A DNA stretch of 64,000 nucleotides from Pardosa pseudoannulata (lineage: Eukaryota > Arthropoda > Arachnida > Araneae > Lycosidae), in contig CM063508.1 of assembly GCA_032207245.1 (NCBI GenBank), positions 120,392,999 through 120,456,998 on the forward strand, given 5' to 3'. This document shows, one piece after another, positions 1 through 12,700 of the stretch. The notes beneath the pieces were generated by a model. It had not been told where the DNA came from, did no database searches, and was given only the letters and a program-made list of their open reading frames with translations. Every line of letters starts with the position of its first letter. Positions within the stretch are counted from its first letter, which is position 1. A program made the translations under genes and the position numbers.

Positions 1-51
1 AATATCAATAAAAACTAATGGGATAATTAAAAAAAAAATTATTGCCAGATT

Positions 52-56
<5 letters not shown>

Positions 57-99
<43 letters not shown>
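57..99. repeat. (TA)n microsatellite
   Basis: About 21 uninterrupted TA units. Confidence 0.97.
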
Positions 100-102
<3 letters not shown>

Positions 103-889
103 AGATTTTATTTTTTGCTGTTAATTTTGGTAAATAAAAGATGAAAATTTTAATAGCCTGTTTTAAAAACAACTATGTTATTGAGGTGTAAACTTTGAAA
201 CAACACTTTTCTTGATATGCATATATAGCACTGACTTTTTTGGAACACAAATGTGTTTTTAACCCTTTAATAAGTCATTTATTTTTAGTAATAGTACAAT
301 AAAATATTCTTTATCTAAGTTTAAAGCCTCATTATATAGTCAAGGGATCTATAATTACTACCATTGACTTTCTAGCATTGTTAGTAGATAGAAGCACAAA
401 CAAATGTTTATCATTGACATTTACTAAATTGATCTAACTGGTGAAAAAGTATACGTACCTATGGTCTTAGAAATAATTAACTGAATATTTGGTTAAATGT
501 AAATATAAGAAATATAAATTTTTAAAAATGTTTATGATAATACTGTAATTTTAGTTCCTTACACATTTGATATTTAATGTTATTTTATCCTAATAATATG
601 CAAGGATAATGTATGAGACTAGCTGTTAATAATTTCACTCTGAGAAAGATATTAATAATAAAAAATAACTAAATAAAAATAGGAGTTTGCATTAAACCAA
701 AATATATTGCTAAGATCTGACAACATTTTGTTTATCAATTTTTTAAAATTGTTTTTATCATTTGATTTGTAAAATACTGAGTAGAGTTTTGTTAATTTCT
801 TTTTTCTGTATCAAATTTGATAATTGTATTAATAGAAAGATTATGTAGTAGGTTCATTGAAGTAGTTTATATGCAGACATAAGTATAAT

Positions 890-1400
890 AATTTATGTGT
901 ATATCTGTGTGGGTCTGAAAATTTGATCTCAAGATTATCCGAAAAATGTCAAATATTGAGGTATTAAATTTCTTGTCATCAGCTGTTTCATATCATATTG
1001 AAGTTAATTGTTTTATAACTTTTGGAATTTTTAAATAAAATTATTTTTATGTAAAGAAGTAAAATATATAATAATTTAAAATAGTTATTTTTGCCTCTCT
1101 TTTTTGGATTGGATTGTAATCATTATAATTGCATAAAGTAATTTAATTTGTGTGTAAATCTGTGGGGGTCTGAAAATTTGATCTCAAGATTATCCAAAAA
1201 ATGTCAAATATTGAGGTATTAAATTTCTTGTCATCAGCTGTTTAATATCATATTGAAGTTAATTGTTTTATAACTTTTGGAATTTTTAAATAAAATTATT
1301 TTTATGTAGAGAAGTAAAATATATAATCATTTAAAAAGGGTGTATTTGCCTCTCCTTTTTGTAATTGGATTATAATCATTATAATTGCATAAAGTAATTT
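890..1400. repeat. 255-bp tandem duplication
   Basis: Two adjacent units share the string gggtctgaaaatttgatctc at 911 and 1166 and remain over 90% alike to their ends at about 1140 and 1400. It lies in an FDXR intron. Confidence 0.9.
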
Positions 1401-1547
1401 TAATAATTTTTTTTTATCTACTTTTACACTAAATCTGAGTATAAATGTTCACTTGTTTCTATTTAAAGTTCTGATATCGCTATTAAAATAAAAACTAAAT
1501 AAATAATGATGTTAAAGAAGTTAAATGTATTTGCATATTTTTTACAG

Positions 1548-1592
1548 GCCTATGGTGCAAGTAAAGACAAAGTTTTAGGAATTGCTGGTGAA
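1548..1592 (+). CDS. FDXR: FDXR coding exon a (first in window)
   Basis: A 45-nt exon encodes AYGASKDKVLGIAGE, matching the FDXR segment that precedes the conserved LPG/ARxFVxWYNG region. The acceptor is tttacag and the donor gtaagt. It is phase 0 at both ends, so it joins the next exon cleanly. It is too short to show as an open reading frame on its own. Confidence 0.88.
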
Positions 1593-2707
1593 GTAAGTTA
1601 CAGTTATTTGCTTTAAATATGCATTTTTTAAAAATGCACCGTTATCTTAATATTTAAATTGATTAACTTATGTGTTTGTACTAGTATTGTTTGTACTAGT
1701 ATATAAATAATTTAGATTATACGTCAACTGAAATTTTATGCTGAGAGTTTTCAATACTTGTTTCTCAAGTTGTTTTCTCAAAATTATTTTAAATTAATAA
1801 AACTTTTGATATATTCTTAGGCAGTTTTGTTTTATTACACAAGGTTTAATAGCACAAAAGAAAGAAATATGGCCAAAAATTGATTTGAAGTATTGATACT
1901 GATATGTCCTGTTTTGTTATTGATATATGAATGATAACAGAAAGTTTTGTAGATATGATTTTTTTTTCTCAATACAGTTTGCATTACAAAAGCCTTGCAA
2001 CTTGCTGTCACTTTTATCTGCCATTCACAAAGTCTGATAAGATTAAGTGGTCTGTTTCAGTGCTATTATAAAAGATTAAATGCTTTATTACCATTTAAAA
2101 ATATTTTTGGAGACTTGATAGTTTGATGATATATTTGAATAGATATATTAATATTGATTTAATAATGACTTTGTAAAATCTTTAATGGTGTATTAATGAA
2201 TAAATTATTAAATACATGTCCATTAGGAATTTCAACCCAGTATTAACTAAAAGATGAAATTTTTATTATGCATAATTTTAGATTTAAAATAGTACTTTTT
2301 TAATATTTTGCAGTATAAATATCAAACTGTTTTACCAATACAAAAAATAAATAATAAGTTTAACAATAGTTTGATATCACAAAAATCATAAAGATAATTA
2401 TCAGAAAATGGTTTCAAAATATTTTTTAAAAGGCATAAAGCATAAGTATCTAATTATTCTTATACTGAAGTGAATGATTGCTTTCTATACGTAATTTAAT
2501 TAATAAGTAATTGCTGTCATTTGATTATGAATCTAGAAAGTATTAACTGATGATTCTTTTGAGGTTTTGAAAATTATTACATTAATACTTACTACAGTAT
2601 ATAACAATTAGTATCCATCATGTTGTCTGAAATTTCAAAACACTATAACCCAAGAATAATCTGGTACACAAAATTTTGGTGGTCATTAAATTTATAATTT
2701 TTCAGAT

Positions 2708-2766
<59 letters not shown>

Positions 2767-5700
2767 AATATATAAAAATTATTTAACTTTAATATTTCTT
2801 AAAAACCTTCTCTCTCCCATTCCTTTAAATATTTTTCCCAGCCTCTAAATAGTTTAATCAGAGTATTTTCCACTTAACATTCCTTTCTGTCTTAAAACTA
2901 TAAACTTTCTGTCTATTCAACATGTTTTCCAGCTTTTGCCAGCAAATGGCTCTGAGTTTTGCTGATATTGCATTTAATTCGCTTATTAAGTCGTTTCTTA
3001 CTGCGAGAAAATTCTTTCTGTCATCGCTCTTGGGTGCACCTCTGTTCAATCAGAGTGAACTCTGTAGCTTTTCTTCGTCTGTTGTCCAGTAGAATAGATG
3101 TGCATTGTAGCTGCTCTGGAATAAAGTTTCAATTAGACTAGTGCTTTTCAGTTCAATGTCGGCCCGACTGCATTTTTATTACTGCTAGCTGTTGAGCTTT
3201 CTCCTTGTTAAAAAGTTTTATAAAAAATGGATTACTTATATGTAGGAAAACTTTTACTAAATTTAAGTTATAAAAATAAGTTTTGTCATGTGGTAACAAG
3301 GGTAGAATAGTCATAACATATTCTATGCATGTTGTAGGTGCATGGTTTCCGCGCACCTGGAAAGTCATGGAAAATCATGGATTTAGACAATGGATTAATT
3401 TTGTCATGGAAAGTCTTGATTTTTCAAGTAAAATGAGTAAAAGTCATGGAAAGTCATGGATCTGCTAAACTACCAATTAAAAAAATGCGTTGAATTATTT
3501 AATTCTATTTTTACTTGTAATTTGGGTGAAGTTACTGAGTTTGGTATTTATGTATTATCCTGTTGACCATATTGCCAAGTAAAATTTGTTTACCAAGGAA
3601 ACTCAAAGCAAGAAAGTTTAATGGGTGGGTAAATGTATATTATTCTGGTTTTTTCTTAAATTGTAGATTATAATTTTATTAATATAATAATTATTTTTTA
3701 ATGAAAATTAGTTAAGATTTCTGCACAAAATATAAGTTTATCTCTTGGGATATTGTATATAAACATTATAGGGTTATATTTGGCTATTATTCATGGTCAC
3801 CTGGATAATACCAAAGTACCCTGAATTCAAATTGGAAACATTTTAATTGAAAAATTGCTATATGATTAAACTTAGGTATGTAGATACAACAATTTATTTT
3901 TATGTATGTGAGTTTATTAACACTTATAAAGTAAGTTTATAGTTTTTTATGATAAAATTCCTGTAATTTATCTAAAAGCATATATTTTATTTGTATGTAC
4001 ATCAGAAGTTTTATTTATATATACTTTAATGAAAGCTTTTTAAAGTCATGGAAAATGATTTGCTAAATCAGGGAAAGTCATGGATTTGAAACATTTTATT
4101 TTGGCAGATACCCTGTAGGTGACAAAAATAGGTACATAGTATCCAGGGGATATAGCTGGGTTCTTCTGTCTCCAGGGAGTTAATATGGAAGCTGGCCTTC
4201 CAGATTGACGGTTGGGTGCAGGCATAACAACTCTGCCCCATAAAAACTGATTGTTATGAAATCAATAGAAGAAAGTTACCAGCTGTTCTATACTAGGGCT
4301 ACATTGTATTGTTTCTGGAAAAGGTTTGGGCTATCATGCCACTGAAAAAAAAGAAGAAAATAAGTTTGAATTTGAATTAAATTTGTGTAACACTTTTTTT
4401 TTTCTATTTAGATTTCTTAGATAAGTTGAGAGTGCATACATTTCTGCTCACACATTTGTATTTAAATATTATTAATCTATCTATTTTGAGCAAAGCTGAA
4501 AATTATTAAAAATCATTATTTGAAAGATTATATCCTTCATACTCATTCTACTAGTATTTACTGAGTTATAAAAGCTTGAATTCTTTTAAAGTATATTTCA
4601 TTTTCTCATGGGGAATATACTCTGTTATAGTAGAATTTAAACACTATATTGTTTTTAATTGTGCAAAGTTTAGTAACTAAAGTAGTTGTTACTAATATTA
4701 TATGAATTATAGTTATGTGTCTTGTATTTTTAAAGTAATTAAACTTTAATTTATCTTTGTCTGAAGGTATAAAAGTTATACTTTATTTAATTAAGTTATT
4801 GATGTTATATTTAAAAAAATTTTAAGAAAATAATTAGCTCTGTAACATTTTGATCAAGCATAAAAATAATTTAAAATCAGAATAATAATATTGTTTAATA
4901 TGTGCAAGAAAGTAGTTGATTTCTAAGAAAAGTTATTTTAATAAAAGCATTCATTACATTTTGATAATCAAATTTTTACTTATTATATTATATTCTTACT
5001 GCTTTATAGTAAATTATTTTTGCTATTTATTTGGGGGAGAGGGAGTGCTGCATGACTTCCTTAATTTTTTTTACATGTCTATGTGTTTCCAAATTTTAAT
5101 GCTTCTTGTCAATGACAAGAATAAAATGTTTTATAACTTTTTTTTCATCCTTTATTTTTATTAAACATTATAATTTTTTGATCAAAAATAGAATTAACTG
5201 TAGTAAAAGATTTTACTTAATAAATTTATAAAATAAAAGTTGCATAATTTTTCTTAGTTTATCTTTTAAATTTGTAAAAAATGCTATCAGTAATTTCATA
5301 GAGATATTAGAGGAATTTAAATGTTTGCTTTTGAATCACATCTGTATGTACTTTCAGAATTCTCACAATGTTCTTCCTGCAAGAAGTTTTGTCAGCTGGT
5401 ATAATGGCCATCCTGAACATATCACTGAGAACTTTGATCTTGATACTGAAGTTGCAACTGTGATTGGACATGGCAATGTTGCTCTTGATGTAGCTAGAAT
5501 CCTTCTAAGAAACACAGATGAATTAAAAGTAGGAATTTTTGATTGGAATTTAAATAAGACTGCATCCATAGCAGCTATTTTTTGTGGTTATTGAATGAGC
5601 AATAGTTCCCAAACTTTTTTACCAATAAATCCCTTCTCAAAGTAAACATCTTACTATGAACACTTGACTGAATAACTCTATAGAACTGCATAACAATATT

Positions 5701-8700
5701 ACTTTTGTAAATTTGTTTTTATTAATATCAACGTAAATATAAAATATAACTAAAACATGTTTGATATTTTAGAATAATATCATTGCAATCATTACCTTGC
5801 TTAAATCAAAAAAAAATTTTTTTAATTCTACTAAAGGGGGGATGAATGAATGTAATCACCTTAAAGTTAGCTTCTGAAGTAGGAGGAGGTTCCCGAAGAT
5901 CTGGATACTGCAACCAGAGGTCTATTATACCCAAACCCAAAAACACACAAGAAAAGATGTCAGTAGTTAAAGCAAACCTCAGTAGACAGATGACAGGAAT
6001 ATCCTGCAGCCCCCAAAGTACTCAAACCAAAGAGCCCAGAAAAACTCACAATTACACAAAATATGGCAAACACCTCAAGATAGCAGCCATGACACAAGAG
6101 ATCGGAATTGATCTCCATTAGGTTAAGATGCCTTCTCTAAAGGGAGATGTAATAATATGAAAAGGGGCAGCCTGATGAATTAATATGAATTTATGTTTGA
6201 CTATGTTTGTAAATAGCATTTGTAATTCTCTATGAGTAATAATTTCCAATATTTTTAATATTAATATGTAATCACCTTAAGGGTATCTTCTAAAGAGGCT
6301 GGTGGTTCCCCAAGATCAGGACACTATGACCAGAAGTCTATTATACCCAAAGCCAAGAGCACATAAGAAAAGTTGTCAGTGGCTAAAGCAAACCTCATCA
6401 GACAGCTGACAGGAATATCCTGCAGCTCCCAAAGTACTCAAACCAAAGAGCCCAGAAAAACTCTGGGCACAAAAGATGGCAAACAGTCTACTCAAGACAG
6501 CAGCCATGACACAAGAGATCGGAACTGATCCCCATTAGGTTAAGATGCTTTCTCTAAAGGGAGATATAATGCTATGAAAAGGGAGAGCCTGATGAATTAA
6601 TATGAATCTATGTTTTACTATGTTTGTGAATAGCATTTGTAATTCTCTATGAGTAATAAATTCCATTATTTTTAATATTAATATGTAATCACCTTAAGGT
6701 TAGTTTCTGAAGGGGGAGGTGGTTCCCCAAGATCTGGACACTGCGACCAGAGGTCTATTATACCCAAACCCAAGAACACATAAGAAAAGATGTCAGTGGC
6801 TAAAGCAAACCTCAGCAGACAGCTGACAGGAATATCCTGCAGCTCCCAAAGTACTCAAACCAAAGAGCCCAGAAAAACTCTGGGCACAAAAGATGGCAAA
6901 CAGTCTACTCAAGACAGCAGCCATGACACAAGAGATCGGAACTGATCCCCATTAGGTTAAAATGCCTTCTCTAAAGGGAGATATAATACTATGAAAAGGG
7001 AGAGCCTAATGAATTAATATGAATTTATGTTTGACTATGTTTGTAAATTATGTTTGTAACTATCTATGAGTAATAATTTCCAATATTTTTTTAAAATAGG
7101 CTAAATCCATGTTTTTTTTCATATAAGATTAGGAAACAATTAACAGCTTTTGTACAGTAAAAAATAATGTAGGATTTTTAAAAAAATATTTTTTTAACAA
7201 ATGCATGGCAAATACATTTTTTCTCTCTTAATTTATAGGTGACTGACATTGCAGATCATGCAATGGAAGTTCTACTAAAAAGTAGAGTTAAAAAAGTTGT
7301 ACTTATTGGGCGAAGAGGTCCTTTGCAAGTTTCTTTCACAATTAAAGAATTAAGGGAAATGATTAAATTAAAAGGATGTTCTACTGTATTATCTTCAAAA
7401 GACTTTGATGGTATACCTGAGCTTATACCAAGTAAGTGTTATCTTAATTTTTTTCCACACCATATTAAAATCTTAGCTTTAGTAATTTTTTATTTTAGTA
7501 GAAACAACTTATTTATTTGTAGCTTAAACAGTTAAATGAACTGCAGCTAAATACATAGTTTCAGCGCACCTGGAAAGTCATTGAAAATCAGGGATTTAGA
7601 CAACGGATTAATTTTGTTATAGAAAGTCTTGATTTTTCAAGTAGAATGAGTAAAAGTCATGGAAAGTCATAGATCCGCTAAACTACCGATTAAAAAAAAT
7701 GAATTGAATTGTTTAATTCTATATTTACTTGTCATTTGGCTGAAGTTACTGAGTTTAGTATTTATGTATTATCCTATTGACCATATTGCCAAGTAAAATT
7801 TGTTTACCAAGGAAACTCAAAGCAAGAAAGCTTAATGGGTGGGTAAATGTATATTATTCTGGTTTTTTCTTAAATTGTAGATTATAATTTTATTAATATA
7901 ATAATTATTTTTTAATGAAAATTAGTTAAGATTTCTGCACAAAATATAAGTTTATCTCTTGGGATATTGTATATAAACATTATAGGGTTATATTTGGCTA
8001 TTATTCATAGTCATCTGGATAATACCAAAGTATCCTGAATTCAAATTGGAAACATTTTGATTGAAAAATTGCTATATGATTAAACTTAGGAGTGTAGATA
8101 CAACAATTTATTTTTATGTATGGGAGTTTATTAACACTTATAAAGTAAGTTTACAGTTTTTTTATGATAAATTTCCTGTAATTTCTCTTAAAGCATATAT
8201 TTTATTTGTATGTACAACAGAAGTTTTATTCATATATACTTTAACGAAAGCTTTTTAAAGTCATGGAAAAAGATCTGCTAAATCAGGGAAAGTCATGAAA
8301 AGTCATGGATTTGAAAAATTTTATTTTGGCAGATACCCTGTAAATATGTCAGTCAGGAATTTTAAGTTGTATTCTTAGATGATGGAACCACAGTAATTAC
8401 ATTATGAGTGTTGCAGATGAAGGAAGAAAAAAAGGAAATTTCTATAGAAAAATCATTACATTGTAATCTTATACTATCAAAATGTATTTTTTTTTAAATG
8501 AATAGATGATTTTAACAAAACTTCAGCAGTTTGGTGAATACTTTAGCTTCGTGAAGTTTTCCTGAAACAAATATCAAGTCTAAATTTACTGAAAAACATT
8601 TTTTTGGTATCAGCAAATTTTATAGTTTTTAGTTTCAAATATAGAAAAAAAAAGAAAACTATTAATATTTTTTATTTAAAATGCATTTATTGAAAAGGAT

Positions 8701-8889
8701 GTAGTTATTTACTGTTATGGTAGATTTTAAATCAAATTATATTCCCGAGAGGTGCATGCAGTCACCAAGATTACTCTGTTAGAAGGGACACAGAGAAATC
8801 TCATCAAAGGTTATAATTTTAGGGATAGAATCACCAGAAATTTATTTTAAAATGCAATTATAATTTAGTTTTGCATTTTTGTATATCAT

Positions 8890-8932
<43 letters not shown>

Positions 8933-9708
8933 TTATATATTTACATATAATGATACTATTTAAAATCTCTCTCTCTGTATCAGGGTTCCCACGGCCCTTA
9001 AAAACTCCTTAATTTTAGTTTTCATTTTTTAAGGGTCCTTAAAACTACTTAATTTAATCAAAGGTCCTTAAAATCTCCTTAATTTTTAAATTAAAATGCA
9101 ATCAATTTCTCCATTGATGCTATCCGCTTTCTTCACTTCCTATGAGTTTTAGCCGTATTCTCCTAACTTTCTAGTTTTGTAAGTTCAGAGTTATATTTGC
9201 CCAAAACCGGTTCTAAGAGTGCCAGTATAGGTGATAAGAACTGTTCAAAGAATATATATATATTAAGAATATATAAAATTTTTGTTTATGTTCATAACAT
9301 TCTTTTACATTTTCTAGCCAAAAGTGCAGTATTAATAATAAAGAAAATCTTCAAATACATATATGTTTTCAGTGTATTACTGTAGTAATTCAGAATTCCT
9401 TTCCTTGATATTCTTAAAAAATTATGAAAATACTATTAGTTTACTAATATTTTATGGTCATAAGCTAAAAAATTTATTTGACAAGTAAATAATCTTTCGC
9501 ATACTGAAGAGGTTTAAAGAATAAAGTCAGCTGCCCTTTTATAATAGCAATAGTCATGGAGATTTTAATTCAACTAAGCATGGAGGGTGGGGGTGGGGTG
9601 TAGATATTTCAGTTAATTATAGAAGTTTAATTTTCCTTGCATTGAATGTGATAGAAAAGCCTAAAATTTTCTTCTTTCCCAGGCAACGTTGGAATAATCA
9701 GTCAGTAT

Positions 9709-9739
<31 letters not shown>

Positions 9740-9746
9740 ATTTTTG

Positions 9747-9781
<35 letters not shown>

Positions 9782-12700
9782 CAGAGTCATTTTTAAACCT
9801 GAGAAAGTACTGTTTATAATATTGTAGTTTATTCACAACTTATTTTTAGTTTGATCCCTAAAAACTTTTTTCAAAATTAGTTTTTTTCAAATAGATTTAT
9901 CTTATTAATTTTTAGGCATTTTTAAAAATTTTGAAATATTGTAGGACATTTATTGAATATGCCTTGTCTGGTTCATAATCATTAAAATATGTTCCTCAGG
10001 AAACAGGGTTTATGTTGTTGTGTCGTGTATTTCAAGTAGGTCATTATAAAAAGTTACTTTGGTTCTTAAAAAGTCCTTAATTTTTGTTCTGGAAAAAGAA
10101 TAGGAACCCTGTGTATGTATATATATATAATGTAAAAATTTAAATACTTTAATCTTAGAATTAAAATTACTAACTCCTATATTAAAAAAATCACCAAGTC
10201 TTCAATTTCTCTGTCTTTCTAGTAGCCTCTTGGTGTTAGACTCTTCATAATAGATAAAATCTCCTTTCTCAATTCGCCAACATACTTTCGCTGAAGTTAG
10301 ATTTCTAAAATTCTCCCAACAACATTCTTAAGGCTGCACCTAGAATTATTTTTACTCTGGTGGCACTCCTAAGGTTATAAGAGGCTGCATGGCTAATTTT
10401 CGTGAGAGTTGACTGTTGGAGATGACCAAACAAAGCTGCTGCTAACTATTCTTTGAAAAATCTTGTCATTCTCTTGACCTTCACAACATCATTTCGGTTC
10501 TGACTACTGAGCTCCACAGCTGAGGCATAGCATGTCTGTAAGGAATTTGCACTCATGAAAACATGTGGGCTTTGATGACATTGGCAGAATCGCTCCATTT
10601 TGATCCCTTCCAAATGGCATTTCGTAGGAGAAGTAAGAAGCCGGCCGGCAAAAGGGGGCCAATAAGGATTTTCGGTGTCGTTGTTTGTTTTTGCAAGGCC
10701 TCGGAGAAGGAAGATGTTCCCCTTTCGGTAGGGCTCAAGTTTCCAGACACCCCCCCCCCCCCGAAGAAGGGAGAGATCTGCAAGAGGGCAGGGGGAGTCA
10801 AGATAGAGCCGGCAGCCGAGAAACATCTCTCTGTGCTGATGTGAGGAAAGACAGCGCTCAGTTTCTAAAAATCTGGCTAAGACTGGCTCTGAGACTCACT
10901 ATGATAAATTTGATTTTCTTTTAATTTTGTTTTAAAATGTTGTAAATAAATGTGTGTTGTCCATCTAATCCTGATGTGCCTTAATTTGGGTTATGCATCC
11001 CAACGACAGTGCACGAACATACCTGCCCCAGTAAAGTAGGCGGGCAGGTCCCACGCTAACATAGCGCACCTAGAAAGAGGGTGTGTTACAATGTCTACTG
11101 CTATGTTTCTAATATATATATGTGGTTTTAATATTATCATATACATACAATTTGAATAAGTAAAATTGTTATATTAATGTACATTGAACTTTTAGGACTA
11201 TTTTTAGTTATTCATAATAATTGTTGAAAAATATCCTTTTTTTTCTGTTCTATAGATCTTCCTAGAAGTAAAAAGCGTCTTATAGAGTTGTTATATAACA
11301 CTGCCATTAACAAAGAAACAGAGCCATTAGGTAAAGCACTGGAAATTAAATTCTTCAGGAGTCCTAAATCTATTTTACTTGATGAACATGGGAAAGTCAA
11401 AAAATTGATTTTAGGAATCAATACTATAGATGTATGTATGCTTCATGGTGTACTCTTAAAATTCATCTGAGTCATAAACTTATTCATTTTTATTTGTAAA
11501 TATTTTAAGGGCACACCGGAAGATGCTAAGGTAGTTGCTACTAAGGAAGAAGAAGAAATAGATTGTGGTTTGGTAAAATTTTTATTTATTTTTGGATAGT
11601 TTTAATAATTTAAGATTTTGTTTAAGTCTTGCTTATATATCAAGAAATTGTTGAAATTTGGAATAGCTGAGGCTTATGGGAATAGTTAGGAAAAACATTT
11701 TTTGCTAAATTTTGCATTAAAGATTTTATTTTCAAGAAAAATATTTGTTTCAGAATTCATTAAATGGAACTTGTAAACCTTTTAGTATAGATAGAAACAA
11801 CAAGTTGATGAACACTGATTTTTTATTTTCATCATGTTTACAAATTTACCTAAAGAAATGTTGCCGCATAAAAAGAGTTTGCCAACGAGCTCAGTGGCCG
11901 AATGGTCAAAGCACAAGATCCAGACCCGAAGATTGTGGGTTCGATGCTCGGCATGGCACTTGATCAAAAGTATGGATTTTTAATTTTAAAATGTTGTTTA
12001 TTGTTGCTTTATGTTCTCAAACATTCTAGATCTTTCTTTAATATGTAAATTATTTTACAAATATTCTGTTTGGGTATAAAAGCTGATACCCACTAGTTGT
12101 AGGCAACTTCTCGATCTTGTAAAACTGTGAGTTGCTACTGAGCTTCAATAAATTCGTCTGTTAAGTTAAAGAGTGTGTTCATTCGAATCTTCGTGACAGT
12201 ATTTCAACGTATCATGTATATTATTTTTGCCAAGCATGTGCAATATACAGCTCACATCTTGATTTTGTGCAGGTGTAATAATCCTTGTGTAGCTAAATAT
12301 AAAATAAAGTAAAAATAGAAAATAAAAGACCATAGCACAACAAACCAAAACCAGCTTAGTATAGCCAACAAACAAATCTCCAAATGTCATAGAATATGGT
12401 CCTTCAACCCTCTAGGTACATATTAGTGTTTTTTTTTTCCTTAAAAATATTATTTTTTTACTTTTATAGAATGTAAGAGATTAATATGGAGCATAAAAGT
12501 TATTAAATGAATTTAAACATGTTCATCTTTTATTCTTTCATATGTATAAATTTCAAAATACCCTGGCCTGCGTAAAATTTCTAATTTTTAATTTGGCCCA
12601 TAGTCCTGTTGAAGTTGCACAGGCCTTATTTATACTGTAAATAACTCTCTAAAATATTTAAATTCTCAGTGAAGTACATTGAATATACTTTTCTGAATTT

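Larger units (their letters stand above)
1..1547. other. FDXR intron (5' end outside window)
   Basis: AT-rich intron with no coding signal. It holds a (TA)n run and a 255-bp tandem duplication, listed separately. I saw nothing else in it. Confidence 0.7.
1593..5357. other. FDXR intron
   Basis: 3.77 kb. It contains a (TA)n(GT)n array, an LTR-like repeat and one miniature transposon, listed separately. From 4122 to 5357 I see only unique AT-rich sequence. Confidence 0.8.
7432..11255. other. FDXR intron
   Basis: 3.8 kb. It contains a hAT6-like element, a family-D repeat fragment, a CAGGGTTCC element and a family-E LTR-like repeat, listed separately. From 8347 to 8750 nothing was recognised. 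Confidence 0.8.

Noticed and set aside
5846..6121. 91-codon frame
   Set aside because: It lies in unit 1 of the 416-bp tandem array and is broken in units 2 and 3.
10446..10844. 126- and 93-codon frames on opposite strands
   Set aside because: Both fall in the GC-rich part of family E around a C14 run; they overlap each other and lack a domain.
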